From assembly GCA_905221605.1 (NCBI GenBank), contig CAJNDS010000302.1, positions 850,450 to 914,449 on the forward strand: a stretch of 64,000 nt of DNA, in the 5' to 3' direction. The DNA comes from Symbiodinium natans (taxonomy: Eukaryota > Sar > Dinophyceae > Suessiales > Symbiodiniaceae). The position numbers were made by a program, and so were the translations under genes. Position 1 is the stretch's first letter. Every line of letters starts with the position of its first letter. Shown piece after piece: positions 52,862 to 64,000 of this stretch. Below the pieces are notes generated by a model, which made no database searches, was not told the DNA's origin, and was given only the letters and a program-made list of their open reading frames with translations.

Positions 52862-53861
52862 TAGCTTAAGGTTTTACAAGGTTTTGGTTTATGGGGTTTA
52901 GGGTCTGGGGTTTATGGGGTTTAGGGTCTGGGTCTGCGGGGTGGTGTATGGGGTTCAGGGTCTGGGTGACGGTTTATGGGCTTGGGGTCCAACTGGATCC
53001 CCAGTCAAGCGAGGTGCCTGCAGGAACAAGTCCGAGACGAAGTCGAATCTTTCCTGCAGCCAACACTGAACCCTAAACCTGCCAACCCTACACCGAGGAA
53101 CCCCTGCTTCAAAGACAAAGCATCTACAAGCCTTTAACCCGCAAATAAGCCTAGACCCTAACAAACCCTAACACTCTACGGCAGCAAAACCCGAAACCCT
53201 AACAAACCCCAAACCCTACAGCAACAAACCCTAAACCCTAAACCCTAAACCAAAAAACCCTAAACCCAAAACCTAAACCCTAAACCCGAAACCCCAAACC
53301 TGCCGGGACTTCGCCTTGGGCTGTTCCTGGGGGCTCGCAGCAGGCGCCTGGGCAAGGCGAAGGGCTTCTTGGAGACTTTTAGGATTCAGGGTCGAGGGTT
53401 TAGGGTTTCCTGTTTTGGGTTTAGGGCTTAGGGGGTTTAGGGGCTTTTTGGGCTTTGGGGTTTCAGGCTTTTGTAGGAGGGCGTCAAGCTGTGAGGGAGG
53501 CGCTTTGGGGTTTGTTTGGGGGGGTTTTGGGGGGCTTAGCGACCCCAAACCCCAAACCCTCAAAACAGGGTTTAGGGTTTAGGGTTTAGGGCTTAGGATT
53601 TTGAGTCCCAGCCTGCACCTGCGCATGGCCGTAGCCGCTGCTCGGCAGCGTGTCCCTTGTCGGGGAAGGGGAGATTCGGCTTCGGGGATGCATGAAAAGC
53701 AGAACCACGACCCCGAACACTCTCAACCCCACTGAACCCTAAGCACTCCGATCCCTGAACCCTAAGCACCCCGACCCTAAAAAACCCCAGAACCCACAGA
53801 CCCTGAAGGAGGAACCAGCCTCGACAGCTCCATCGGCGGGGGCCCGGCGCCTTTCAGAGAG

Positions 53862-54060
53862 GCTTAGGGTTTAGGGTTTAGGGTTTAGGGTTTAGGGTTT
53901 AGGGTTTAGGGTTTAGGGTTTAGGGTTTAGGGCTTAGAGTTCCGGGTTCAGGGTTTAGGGTTCAGGCTTTAGGGTTTAGGGTTTAGGGTTTAGGGTTTAG
54001 GGTTTAGGGTTTAGGGTTTAGGGTTTAGGGTTTAGGGTTTAGGGTTTAGGGTTTAGGGTT
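53862..54060. repeat. (TTTAGGG)n telomere-type array
   Basis: Two blocks of about ten and fifteen units separated by a short degenerate stretch. Confidence 0.95.
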
Positions 54061-54440
54061 TGCGGGGGTCTGGGGGGGCTTCAGGGGTTTCCGGCACTTC
54101 GGGGAGGCTTTGTGGGGTCCCAAGCTTTGGGGCCTTGGCCTACGAAAGCCTGTTACTGATGTTGGGTGCAAAACATGGCTCCGGGCAGCCCTGCACCCTA
54201 AACCCCCAAACCCTAAACCAAACAATCCCTGAACCCTAAAACCCAATTCAACACTAAACCCTAAACCCCATTTAAAATTTAAACCCTGAAGCGTGGACCC
54301 CAATCCCCACAAAGCGAGGCCTGAGAAGTTCAGCCTCGGCAGGGGCGAGGCGTCGCCTGGCACGGCGCAGCCTCCAAGCCGGCCGACACTTCTCCCAAGC
54401 CCCTCAGCCTTTTACGGGTTCTCAAGGGAAGGAGGGGGGG

Positions 54441-54540
54441 GTTTCCCAACATAGGGGTCCCTTTTTGGGGGGTCCCTTTAAAGGGGCTTCTATGCTATTT
54501 GGGGGTCTAAGAGGGTACCCCCTACTTTGGGAAAGACCGG
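54441..54540. mobile_element. Copy of the GGGTACC/TTCGTAAA element family with inverted ends
   Basis: TTTCCCAACATAGGGGTCCC at left and GGGTACCCCCTACTTTGGGAAA at right are roughly complementary. The interior ATGCTATTTGGGGGTCTA matches other copies. Confidence 0.55.
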
Positions 54541-55000
54541 GAATGAGGTACCTCGTATCCCCCCGCAAAGAAGCCCAGTTACACGGGGGTTCTAGAAGGT
54601 GCCTGCTTCCCGCAGTCCCTAGCCCTACTAAGCCCTAAACCCTAAACCCTAAACCCTAAACCCTAAACCCTAAAAAGCCAGTAGGAAAACCCCAAGGCAT
54701 GCATGGGCCCAGGCCTTCCATGGACAGGAGGTCGCCCGATGGAGCGGCCTCAAAGCATGCCAGAGAATTCCGGGTTTAGGGTTTAGGGTTCAGGGTTCAG
54801 GGTTTAGGGTTTCGGATTTAGGGTTCAGGGTTTAGGGGTTTAAGGGTTTAGGGGCTTAGGGTTTGGGGTTTACAGAACCCTCACCCACCCACATCTGAGC
54901 CTCTCCGCAACAAAAAAAGGGTTCCCGCAATAACACCTCCCCCAAATAAACCGCGTCCCAACACATGGATTCCCGAAAACCCCCCCCCCCCGAAAACTTG

Positions 55001-55077
55001 CTGGCTCTTAGTAGGGAATGGGGGAACTAGGTAAATCTACAAGGTACCTAGCTGCCTCATTCCCTACTAACAACCAG
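55001..55077. mobile_element. TIR family C element
   Basis: CTGGCTCTTAGTAGGGAATG at left; CATTCCCTACTAACAACCAG at right; interior AGGTAAATCTACAAGGTACCT. 77 bases. Confidence 0.85.
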
Positions 55078-55259
55078 GTGGTAAGTAGGGTTAGTACCCT
55101 TAATCAGGTTACATTTACTGTTACCATAGTTATAACCCAAACGCTAAACCCTAAACCCTAAACCCTAAACCCTAAACCCCAAACCCCTAAACCCCTAAAC
55201 CCTAAACCCTAAACCCTAAACCCTAAACCCTAAACACTCCAAAGTAGGGCAACCCCCAC

Positions 55260-55340
55260 ATGGCCGGAAGGCCCAGGCCTCGCCCAATGGGGAGAAATCC
55301 AGCAGATCGGGGAGGGCGGCTGGCCCCTGATGCGACAAAA
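55260..55340 (-). CDS. Internal exon, unknown protein
   Basis: Reverse-strand exon LSHQGPAALPDLLDFSPLGE, then AWAFRP, after CGGCAAG and before the donor GTGGGGG. The acceptor lies 13 bases after a CCCTAAAC block on the sense strand. Confidence 0.5.
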
Positions 55341-55359
55341 CTTGCCGGAAGTTAGGGTT

Positions 55360-55430
55360 TAGGGTTTAGGGTTTAGGGTTTAGGGTTTAGGGTTTAGGGT
55401 TTAGGGTTTAGGGTTTAGGGTTGAGGGTTG
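55360..55430. repeat. (TTTAGGG)n telomere-type array
   Basis: About ten units. Confidence 0.9.
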
Positions 55431-56981
55431 AGGGTTTAGGGTTTGGGTTTGGGGTTAAGGTTTAGGGTTTAGGGCTTAGGGTTTAAAGTCTAAGGTCTAG
55501 GGTGTAGGGTTGCGGTCGGCAACACGGAATGCACGGCCTCTTCGCTGCCTGGTTTACGCTCGATCGGCCTCGAGTGGAATCTTGTGCCCGTGCAGGACAA
55601 ACTGGGGGGAATTAGACGCAACATACGCAACTAATTGGTCGTGTACTTGTCTACATGGGACTTCTCTATATACGGGGCCTTATGTGTAGCACACATACCA
55701 AGAACTAGGCCACAGCTTACATCGCTGTCCACAAGCAGATGCACGCGACCTGGGACAAGAGCTTCCTAAAATCCTAAATCCGAAACCCTACAGCCTAAAT
55801 CCCGGTTTCCTCTGCAGGTGGACAGACACCTGGCCCTAGTCTCCTTGGGCCACTACCGGCCCCGGCGCCAATGCGTACTACACCCTGATCCTGCAATGCA
55901 AAACACCCCCGCTGGTAAGAATGGCTTCGGCGCCTTAAGCCTTTAAAACCCCAAAACATACCCCCTCTAAACCCTAAACTCCCAAAACCCTAAACCCTAA
56001 ATCCTACATCCCTAAACCCTAAACCCTAAACCCTAAACCCTAAACCCTAAACCCTGCATCCCTAAACCCTCTGAACCCTAAACCCTACATCCCCAAACAC
56101 TAAACCCTACACCCCAAATAAGCCCGAACCCGCCCGGGACTCCCTCCAACCCTAGTTTTGGGCACCGCGCGCGACCGGCGTGCAGGCCGAAGTACTCGGG
56201 GCCTTGGCCCATCGGTTTAGGGTTTAGGGTTTAGGATTTAGGGTTTAGGGTTCAGGGGTTAGGGTTTAGGGTTTTCTTCTACCGCTGAAGTCGACATGGG
56301 GCGTGGGGTTTACGCCTTCGGGTTTAGGGTTTAGGGTTTAGGGTTTAGGGTCTGGGGTATAGGGTTTAGGGTTTAGGGTTGGTGGTGCAAGCCGAGCGAC
56401 TCAAGTTTTAACATGTGCGCGAGAGGTAGATCCGAGGGCTAAAGTTTCCCACTGCCCCCACAAGCACTAGCTTCTGTGGGGGAAGTCTAGGCGGATGGGC
56501 CTGTCTCATCGAATCTTCTGGGCCCGGAAATCGTCGCCACACAACACGCATTCTGGAAATCAAATGGGCTTTCTCAGCAAGCATGGTCGGATCCAGAAAA
56601 ACACATTCTGCACCGAAGCACCTCTCTGACCAAATGCAGTTTGGGTCGGATATGAATACTTCAGCCTACAAATGTAGTTCTGACCCTACTTGCACCTTCC
56701 CCCCAGGTCTAACTACCCATGAACGTGCAAGAAAGCCTTCTGTCTTCTGTGGGTTTAGAGTTCAAGCCCATTCGTGTACCCACCCAACTACTCCGAAATC
56801 GCCCAAACGTCCATGCGCTTCATGCTGAAGCAGCCCCCTCTGAAAGCTTAACGATCTGCACTGTACCAAACCCTAAACTCTGACCCTAAACCCTAAACAC
56901 TATTCCCTAAACGCTAAACCCTAAACCCTAAACCCTGAACCCTAAACCCTGAACCCTACACCCTAAACCCTAAACCCTAAC

Positions 56982-57325
56982 CTCCAGAACTCCTGTCCCT
57001 GGGCCGCGGTCCGACGCGCCGCGGCTCTCCATCAGCGCCCGCACCTCGGTGCCCACCTGACATCGCAAGAGGTTTAGGGTTTAGGGTTTAGGGTTTAGGG
57101 TTTAGGGTTTAGGGTTTAGGGTTTAGGGTTTAGGGTTTAGGGTTTAGGGTTTAGGGTTTAGGGTTTAGGGTTTAGGGTTTAGGGTTTAGAGGGCTTAGGG
57201 CTTAGGGCGTAGGGCGTAGGGCTTAGGGCTTAGGGTTTAGGGTTTAGGGTTTAGGGTCGCAACAGTCTTTGTGCACGCAGCACAGGGGGTAGGGTTATTG
57301 GAGCGAGCGAGGTTCCTAATGCTAA
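56982..57325 (-). CDS. Two phase-consistent exons of an unknown split gene
   Basis: Reverse-strand exon 57264-57325 (SIRNLARSNNPTPCAACTKT, donor GTTGCG) joins in phase 0 to exon 56982-57056 (VGTEVRALMESRGASDRGPG, TGVLE, donor GTTAGGGTTTAGGG). The intron between them consists almost entirely of the 57,070-57,250 array, read as CCCTAAA on the sense strand, ending ...CGATGTCAG. This is a clear case of a telomere-type array filling an intron. Function unknown. Confidence 0.5.
57070..57255. repeat. (TTTAGGG)n telomere-type array
   Basis: About 17 perfect units, then CTTAGGG and CGTAGGG variants. Confidence 0.95.
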
Positions 57326-57834
57326 CTGCAGCTGTCATTAAAAGGAGGGAGGCATGAAAAAAGTCGGCATTGAGGTGTCTTGCCAGTGGCCTGCAAGCCG
57401 TTCCGATTGTGCAGCTCGTCCTGCAAGGGGCCTCGCATCTTGCAAGGTCAGGAACCCGAGGGAGAAGATGAGCTGAGGGGGCTTGGTATGAACACCCTGT
57501 GCGAGAAACTCCTTGCACCTCCTTGCAAAGCTACAGAACCGGCCGTCGCGCTCAAAATCAGGGGACCCTCAAGCGACACAGTTTCGAGAACTGTCCCCAT
57601 CGGCCACATCGCTCGCGCCACTGGTGACCTGCCCCGATGCTAACCAAGCCAAGGCACCCAGGAACTCTTCACTGCTCCGTCCGTCCTCCGAAGATCCCCC
57701 AAGAGCTGATTAGGGTTTAGGCTTTAGGGTTTAGGGTTTTAGGTTTAGGGTTTAGGGTTTAGGGTTCAGGGTTTAGGGTTCAGGGTTCAGGGCTCCAGGG
57801 CTGGGATTTCCTTCGGGGTGGCAAAAGACCGCAC

Positions 57835-58186
57835 CTGCGGTCTCAGCCACTCGACATCCGCCAACGAGCTGCCGCGGCTACTGTAGACACGGACCTGCAA
57901 GAGGATATGAAGCAGGGTGTATATATTTCTTGTACCCCCAAAAGGACACCAGGTATATACACTCACCTATATTAAAAAGGAACGTCATATACACTCACCA
58001 AAAACAGTAGTATACACCCTGCTTCATATGGGAGGAGGGTCCCAAACACCAAGCCGAGAACGTGCCGCGAAACTCCGAGCGCCCTGCAACACGCGCTCGG
58101 AAAAACCGCCCGTTTGGGCCGTACCTGGCAGGTGAAGTCTCCAAGGGGCATCTCGGATGCCCTCAAGATGAGGGGTTGACCCAAAT
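57835..58186 (-). CDS. Two phase-consistent exons of an unknown split gene
   Basis: Reverse-strand exon about 58125-58186 (GQPLILRASEMPLGDFTCQ, donor GTACGGCC) joins in phase 0 to exon 57835-57894 (VRVYSSRGSSLADVEWLRPQ, donor GTGCGG). The intron (57,895-58,124) contains the palindromic element at 57,905-58,029. The 5' edge of the first exon lacks an AG and follows a CCCTAAA-like block, so its limit is uncertain. No family was recognised. Confidence 0.5.
57905..58029. mobile_element. TIR family D element (ATATGAAGCAGGGTGTATA), MITE-like
   Basis: The left end ATATGAAGCAGGGTGTATA is a perfect 19-base inverse of the right end TATACACCCTGCTTCATAT. 125 bases, non-coding, inside an intron. An inner direct repeat TATACACTCACC occurs twice. 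Only one copy in the window. Confidence 0.85.
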
Positions 58187-58970
58187 TATGCGTGTGTAGA
58201 TTTAGGGTTCAGGCTTTAGGGTTGAGGGTTGAGGGTTGAGGGTTTAGGGTTTGGCGTCGCAGCGTCTTTGGCGCACCGTGCGAGCACTGTATCGCCTGCC
58301 CAGAGCATCTCCGGTGGGAAGCCCTCAGCACACGCCGTCTCGGGTTTTCAAGGAGCCCCCCTTGACTAAGGAACCTATCTTATAAGCTATTCCACAGCTT
58401 GAAAGATTCGAAGCGTGGTTCTCGCATGTGCCTCTGGTGCTTCAAGCTCCGTCAAGTGCAGACACTTCTAGGCGAGTGGCTGGCAGCATCTCGTTCCGGG
58501 ATTGGGTTGGCACCTCGTGCTTCAGAAGGACTGTCTAACCAGTAGCCGTCAATCAGGTCCACACACGAGCCCACATGCAACCTCAGCACCGGCGCCTGTG
58601 AAGATGTGGAGGGCTCTGAGGCCGCAGAGCCGTCCTCCTCGGCAGTGGTCATGAAGTTAACCCATGTCGTGCGCGGGCGCCGCGGGCGCGGCGGAGGCAA
58701 CAAGAAAGACCCCGGCGAAGTCGAGGAGGTCGCCCTGGGCGTGTCCCGCCTTCGCAGCCGAGGCGAGGGCTAAGGGACCCCTGAATAAAAAAACAGACCC
58801 ACCCCTAGATGCTTATGGATCCCCTAATATAATGGGGACCCCAAGAAGGAACCCCCTGATATCGCAAGAACCCCCCAATGCCCTCCCCTGCACTCGCGCC
58901 TTGGCCTCCAGATGCTCCTGATACTGCATTCTCGCCAGCTTCGCAGCTGAAACTCGCCCTGGCAACCACC

Positions 58971-59085
58971 GTTGGGGATGTTCCCTCTTGGTACTAGCAG
59001 CTCCTTAATAGGGATTCTAGTGCCCCTATTCTGATCCCTACTAAATAAGGACTGTTAGTAACCTGCTAGTAGAAGGGCCATAAGC
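58971..59085. mobile_element. TIR family A element, degenerate
   Basis: GGGGATGTTCCCTCTTGGTA at left; the inner arms CTAGCAGCTCCTTAATAGGG / ACTAAATAAGGACTGTTAGT pair; the right outer end is decayed. Confidence 0.7.
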
Positions 59086-59870
59086 AGGGATAGGAAGGTG
59101 GCCAGAAAACATGCTGGGGCAGCGCCGGCGACGCAAGCAGCCGGGCTGTGCAAACGTGTTTTTGAACTTTACATATTTGTAGCACATTTAGATTCTCAGG
59201 CCATGCTTTCAGTTTGTAAAAACATGTAGGCCGAGCCTTGAAAGGCTTTGAAATGAATTGGCCCGGCCTGTCGAAAAACGAAACCAAGTGTTGTAAATGG
59301 CTAGTTCGCTGATTATGGTCTTCCTATTTGGTGCTCTACATAAGGGGCCGTTGTGATAGCTGCAAACATTGTTTAAGTGTTTTGCTCTGGATTAGCATGT
59401 TATCATGATGTATCCGAAGAACAGGCCTGGAATTGCATCTAATAATACTCTGAGAAAACTTGAGGCAGGGGTGAAATGCACAAAATTGTACAACTTAACT
59501 TTAGGCTAACAAACTTGTTTGATTAAAACTGACGGTGGACTTACATAGGTTTACTGTTTTTGTGATTGTTTGTTAGTTGCCTACTGTAAAGACTTTTACT
59601 ATTTAAACAGCTTCTTGAGCTTAACGTGCTAAAGTTGTAAACGGCATGGGCAAAATTTGAACACATTTGAACGGATGCTACTTGCAGACAGATGGGGCTC
59701 TCCCATGACTATGACAAAGCACAGCTTCAAGCTGAGAGTTTCCGAAATTAAGAATACCTTATTTGGATTCAAAGCCCGTATTTAAATATAGAAAATACTC
59801 TTTAAGAAACAAAATTGGAGTCCATACTATAAGGGACTACTATTTAAGGAACGATATTCAGGGTCCTAAA
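59086..59870. other. AT-richer unique stretch without telomere-type repeat
   Basis: About 780 bases with no TTTAGGG units. No convincing exon or RNA gene was seen; several short frames are unremarkable. Confidence 0.4.
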
Positions 59871-60479
59871 CCCTAAACCCCAAACCCTAAATCCGAAACC
59901 TAAACCCACAATCCTAGATGCCTCCCACGCCAGCCTCCAAGTGGACGCGACAAGAGGGAGTCCGGATTGCACTCCAGGAGGCGCTGGCGCAAAAGGGGTG
60001 GTTTCGGAGGTTAGGTAGGGTTTAGGGTTTAGGGTTTAGGGTTTAGGGTTTTGGGTTTAGGGTTGAGGGTTTAGGGTTTAGGGTTTAGGAATTGGGAATT
60101 AGGGTTTGGGGTTTAGGGTTTGGTTCCCCAAAAAAACGGACAGAGATCAGGCTAATTACTTGTAGGCCGTGTGCCTCAAAGAGCCCTCGCAGAATCATGG
60201 AAGCCCTTTTGGCCCTTTTGGCCCTTTTGGCTGTGCGTAACTTCCCGAAGAATCAAATGTACCTCCCGATCCCAACACGCAAATTCAGTTCCCTCTGGGC
60301 TTCTTTACAGGGCCTTCCTTCTGAGAGAGATTCTCTCCAAATCACTACAACTGGACCCCCAAACCCTCTCCCCACAACAACAGGCGGTGCGCCAGCGCAG
60401 TAGCGGCGCCCGCGACACGTGCAGCACCTGGCGGAGTGATTGGTTGCTCGGGACTCAGGTCTCAGACCTTGGGTTAAGG

Positions 60480-61500
60480 GGGTTTAAGGGGGTTTAAGGG
60501 GGTTTTAGGGGCGTTTTAGGGTCTTGCTTTTAGGGCTTAGGGGTTCTTTAGGGCTAAAGGGGTAGCTCAGGGTTTATGGTTGTTGGGGGTCGCTTATGGT
60601 TCCTTCTCCCTTCCTGCAGACTGGGGCGCGGACCCATTGTCTGGGAGGCAGCGGACGGCGGGAGGTACGACGACCTTCGTTCCACTTGGAAAGGTGCTTA
60701 CTGTCAATTAAAGGCGGCTCACGTACGCAGAACCTACAGGGTGGAGACATGGCAAGGGCGCTGAGCGAAGGACTGCCGGGCCGTCATTGAAACTCCCTGT
60801 GCGTTGCAGGAGCAGCCGCAATGTGTTGATGCAGCTTACCACCCTGAAGGCTCTGAGCTATCTGCTAAGATCTCTCCAGCCCTATGCCAAAATCGTCACA
60901 CTCGCATGCTCTATCAGTATCGCAGGCCGTCACAGAAGCGTTGCGGCTTTCCACGGCTCTTCCAAGCTTACTCTGTTGCCGCTCCTTTGACCAAACAAGC
61001 CACTGCGCTGCCTCCGAGCACGCTGGAGGCGATGCCCTCTACATCGCCACGTGTACCGATGTAGACAGGTTGTAGAAATGCTTTGAAGCTTCTTTTGCGT
61101 AGGCAAGTGGAGTTGAGCCGCTCGAGTACTGCACAGCTGAGGACCTAGCCGCTTTAGGCGGGGGACGTGTGCTGAGGCCAAGTATGGATTGGGCTAGAGG
61201 GCTGTGGCTGTGACACCCCTACTAAGCACTACAGGCTGCAAACAGCGCGGTTGCCGTGAACAATGCCATGCATGTTGCACTATGTCCGGTTGCTGGTTGC
61301 TGGCGCATGCTGCCCAACGCAGTCCTACACAGCCTGAGCAAGAGTCGCACGTGCGAGGTCCAGGAAATGCAGCACACAAGACACTCTAAAATTTCCTGAA
61401 TTCCTGAACATGAACTGCAGCGTCGGAGGAAAGCTCGTCATGCTCAACAAGCCGTGCCCATGTGCCTTGCAATTGTTGGGATGTCCGACACCTCAGCGCC
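60480..61500. other. Unique stretch, coding status unclear
   Basis: Mostly free of telomere-type repeat after 60,560. Frames of 60-87 codons overlap on both strands (plus 60,787-61,064; minus 60,930-61,181 and 61,194-61,379). None chains convincingly. Confidence 0.35.
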
Positions 61501-61565
61501 AGCTGCACTAAACCCCACAACCCTAAACCCCGAAACCCCAGACCCGCAAAACTCCTAAAAAAAAA

Positions 61566-61672
61566 CCGAAACCCTGAAACCCTGAAACCCTGAAACCCTG
61601 AAACCCTGAAACCCTGAAACCCTGAAACCCTGAAACCCTGAAACCCTGAAACCCTGAAACCCTGAAACCCAA
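61566..61672. repeat. (GAAACCCT)n octamer array
   Basis: About 13 perfect GAAACCCT units. Confidence 0.97.
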
Positions 61673-61745
61673 AAAAAACCTAAAAAGAACCTAAAACCCT
61701 GAAACCCTGCAACCCTGCAACTCCCTAAACTCGTTCAATCCGCAG

Positions 61746-61815
61746 CAACTGGGAACCTCGCTGCCCACGGACTCCATCGGTCCGGCCTGGGAGGCATATG
61801 GGGGCTTCCGAGAGG
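61746..61815 (+). CDS. Possible internal exon, unknown protein
   Basis: After ATCCGCAG, 23 codons (QLGTSLPTDSIGPAWEAYGG, FRE) end at G|GTTTAGGGTTTAGGG. A good plus-strand example of a donor formed by the repeat unit. A short minus-strand reading is also possible. Confidence 0.4.
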
Positions 61816-62239
61816 GTTTAGGGTTTAGGGTTTGGGGTTTGGGGTTTAGGGTTTGGGGTTTAGGGTGTAGGGTTTCGGGTTTAGGGTTTAGGGTTTAGGG
61901 TGTAGGGTTTCGGGTTTAGGGTTTAGGGTACCCGATTTCTCAGGTCCCCCCTTGTTTATGGGGATCCGAAGTATGGGGCCCGTAGTATATATAGTGTATA
62001 TACGGGTTAGATAACAGGGTCCCCAAAATTCAGGGCCCAAACTGGCGCTTCTGATGTTCAGGGAATCCTACTATCGGGGATCCATGTTGGGGGGTCCCTT
62101 CTTTTCGAAAGCCTCCATGTGGTCAGCTCCGGGGCACCTTTTTGGGTTGCGTAGGGGTTTAGGGTTTGAGGTTTGGGGTTTGGGGTTTAGGGTTTCGGGT
62201 TTAGGGTTTAGGGTTTAGGGTGAAAGGAGTTTCGCGTTT

Positions 62240-62365
62240 AGGGGACACACGAAACACCAGGCCCCACGCCGTCTTCAAAGAGTTCAGCTGCTTTGGAGCA
62301 TCGCCATCCTGCCCATCCTTCGCTTCGTCCACGTACGGGTTTTCAAAGGACGAGCAAAGTTAGCG
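62240..62365 (-). CDS. Possible exon, unknown acidic segment
   Basis: A reverse-strand frame reads SFENPYVDEAKDGQDGDAPK, then QLNSLKTAWGL, to the donor GTGTTTCG. There is no AG at its 5' edge; it follows a CCCTAAACC block directly. Confidence 0.35.
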
Positions 62366-63159
62366 GAGGTTTAGGATTTAGGGTTTAGGGTTTGGGGTTT
62401 GGGGTTTAGGGTTTAGGGTTTAGGGTTTAGGGTTTAGGGTTTGGGGTTTGTGGTTTAGGGTTTAGGGTTTAGGGTTTAGGCTTTTGGTTTAGGGCTTAGT
62501 GCTTTGGGATTTTTGTCGTTTTCATGGCCAAACTCATACTATGAGAGCTTGCGCGTGAACTCACCGGCTGCACACATCCAGTGCGGAAGAAGCTCTGAGG
62601 AAACCCCAAACCCTAAACCCACAAACCCTAACCCTCAACCCAAAACCCACAAACCCACAAACCCTTAAACCCTCAACCCTAAACCCTAAACCCTCAACCC
62701 TCAACCCCCTAAACCCTAAACCCTAAACCCGAAACCCTAAACCCTAAACCGGAAGCAGGGAAGCTGAGACCAGGCCTGAGCTTGCTCACTGCGGGAGGCC
62801 GAGCTGCTGCTCTCGTCTTGTGTCGATTCCTTGTAAGCCTGTTTAGGGTTTAGGGTTTAGAATTTGGGGTTTAGGGTTTAGAATTTGGGGTTTAGGGTTC
62901 AGGGTTTAGGGTTTAGGGTTTAGCGTTGATTCCTTGTAAGCCTGGAAGAGGGCCCTTTGAGGGTTGGGGGAGTGTTTAGGGTTTAGGGTTAGGGAGTCTA
63001 GGGGCTTCAGGGAGTTTAGGCAGCTTAGGGTTTAGGCAGTTCACCACTTTTCGGGTGTCCGAAAAAAGTAGTGCAATAGGGAGTGAGGTCCCCCATATTT
63101 AAACACCCACCAATATCTGAAGAGCTGCACAAGAGCAGGGATGTGCCTTAGGGGTTAGG

Positions 63160-63248
63160 GTTAGGGAGTTTAGGGGGTTTAGGGAGTTTAGGAAGTTTAG
63201 GGAGTTTAGGGAGTTTAGGAGGGGGTTTAGGGAGTTTAGGGGGTTAGG
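63160..63248. repeat. (TTTAGGGAG/TTTAGGGGG)n repeat
   Basis: About ten nonamer-like units. A 22-base stretch containing GGTCCCCCATATTTAAACAC lies on both sides (near 63,089 and 63,247) as a direct repeat. Confidence 0.85.
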
Positions 63249-64000
63249 TCCCCCATATTTAAACACCCACAGATGTGCCTTCACCGTCTCCGTGCGTGAT
63301 CCCGAGCTGCTGCCACTGCCGTCCCGGGCCACCTTCGTTGCCTGCGTGAGAAGGCGCACAAGTCATCGGAAAAAAAAATTTTGCCTATTTCTTCATGGCA
63401 AAGAAATGGACAGAACTCCATTTCGGGGTATTGGGGATTTCGGGCCTGCACGATTTTTGAAGGCTTCGGATTGAGGGTTTAGGGCTCACAAGGTAGCTTT
63501 AGTGTCTGTGGCTCGTAGAGGGCCTCCCCTTAGCTCATGATGCGAAGTTGGCCCTTGAAGCCCCCTTAAGAAAAACCTTCAGCAGAATCCTTTTGCACAC
63601 AACACGGTAACATGCGAAAAACATACCCCAAGGCCTACCTAGGATGAAGAAGTGCCAACCCCCGGCTTCCTCATGGAGTTCGGGAGTTCAAACTATGAGG
63701 CTCTCTCTGGAAGCATCGAGAGAGTCTCGGGAATGAGGGTCGTAGGAGGATGATCACTTCCGGGGGTGCTCAGGACCCTACCTTCATGTAGTCATGAACC
63801 TTCTGAGTAGGATTCTGGTCTTAGACTTCCCTAAACCCTTGGGTTCCCATGGCAGCACCCCGTCTGCAGCCTTGCCTCGCTCTCCTCGCACACTGAGGGC
63901 TCACAGCCCGTGGTCGTGCTGCTGCTGTTGCTGACAGACCTGCGCGTGGCACTTTAGAGTTTCGGGTTCAGGGTTTAGGGTTTAGGGTTTAGGGTTTAGG

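Noticed and set aside
63960-64000. TTTAGGG repeats at the right edge as a true chromosome end
   Set aside because: Only a few units are visible and identical arrays occur throughout the interior, so the window edge alone gives no evidence of a telomere.
1-64000. rRNA, tRNA, snRNA, spliced-leader RNA genes and CRISPR arrays
   Set aside because: No characteristic sequence or spaced direct-repeat pattern was recognised on either strand by eye. A covariance-model scan would be decisive.

Overview
This is a eukaryotic nuclear window, and a protist is the best reading. The basis is dense (TTTAGGG)n repeat, split genes with short exons and small introns, some apparent GC-AG introns, candidate genes mostly on one strand, and a retroelement whose gag carries tandem CCCH fingers. 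Together these suggest an alveolate, most likely a dinoflagellate or a close relative. This is inference: I saw no rRNA, tRNA, spliced-leader or recognisable species marker.

Bases 1 to about 7,250 form a minus-strand retroelement with no TTTAGGG repeat. It has a 5' leader, a very long gag-like region in several overlapping frames, a capsid-like region with a cysteine-rich module, tandem CCCH zinc fingers beyond one in-frame TAG, and the start of a pol frame with an aspartic-protease D-S-G motif. That frame runs off the left edge.

From about 7.3 kb to the right end the sequence changes abruptly. Runs of TTTAGGG or CCCTAAA (and variants TTTGGGG, TTTTGGGG, TTTTTAGGG, TTTATAGGG, GAAACCCT) alternate every 100-400 bases with unique islands of about 40-160 bases. 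Many islands read as exons bounded by GT (often GTTTAGGG itself) and AG. Where I chained them, reading phase is kept across several introns: minus-strand models at 26.9-28.5, 31.15-32.15, 36.88-37.76, 38.3-38.6, 12.85-13.70, 57.0-57.3 and 57.8-58.2 kb. The repeats therefore lie largely inside introns. None of these short proteins is a family I recognise.

The one recognisable non-mobile gene is on the minus strand at 20,958-22,328. It encodes a type II membrane protein resembling the glycosyltransferase domain of procollagen-lysine hydroxylase/glycosyltransferases (PLOD/LH3).

Scattered between and within the introns are several families of short inverted-repeat elements (about 75-170 bases, MITE-like), microsatellites, a 55-base minisatellite and a very long G tract. 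The exon calls come from reading by eye. In GC-rich islands several frames can look protein-like, so isolated exons carry moderate confidence and chained models more.
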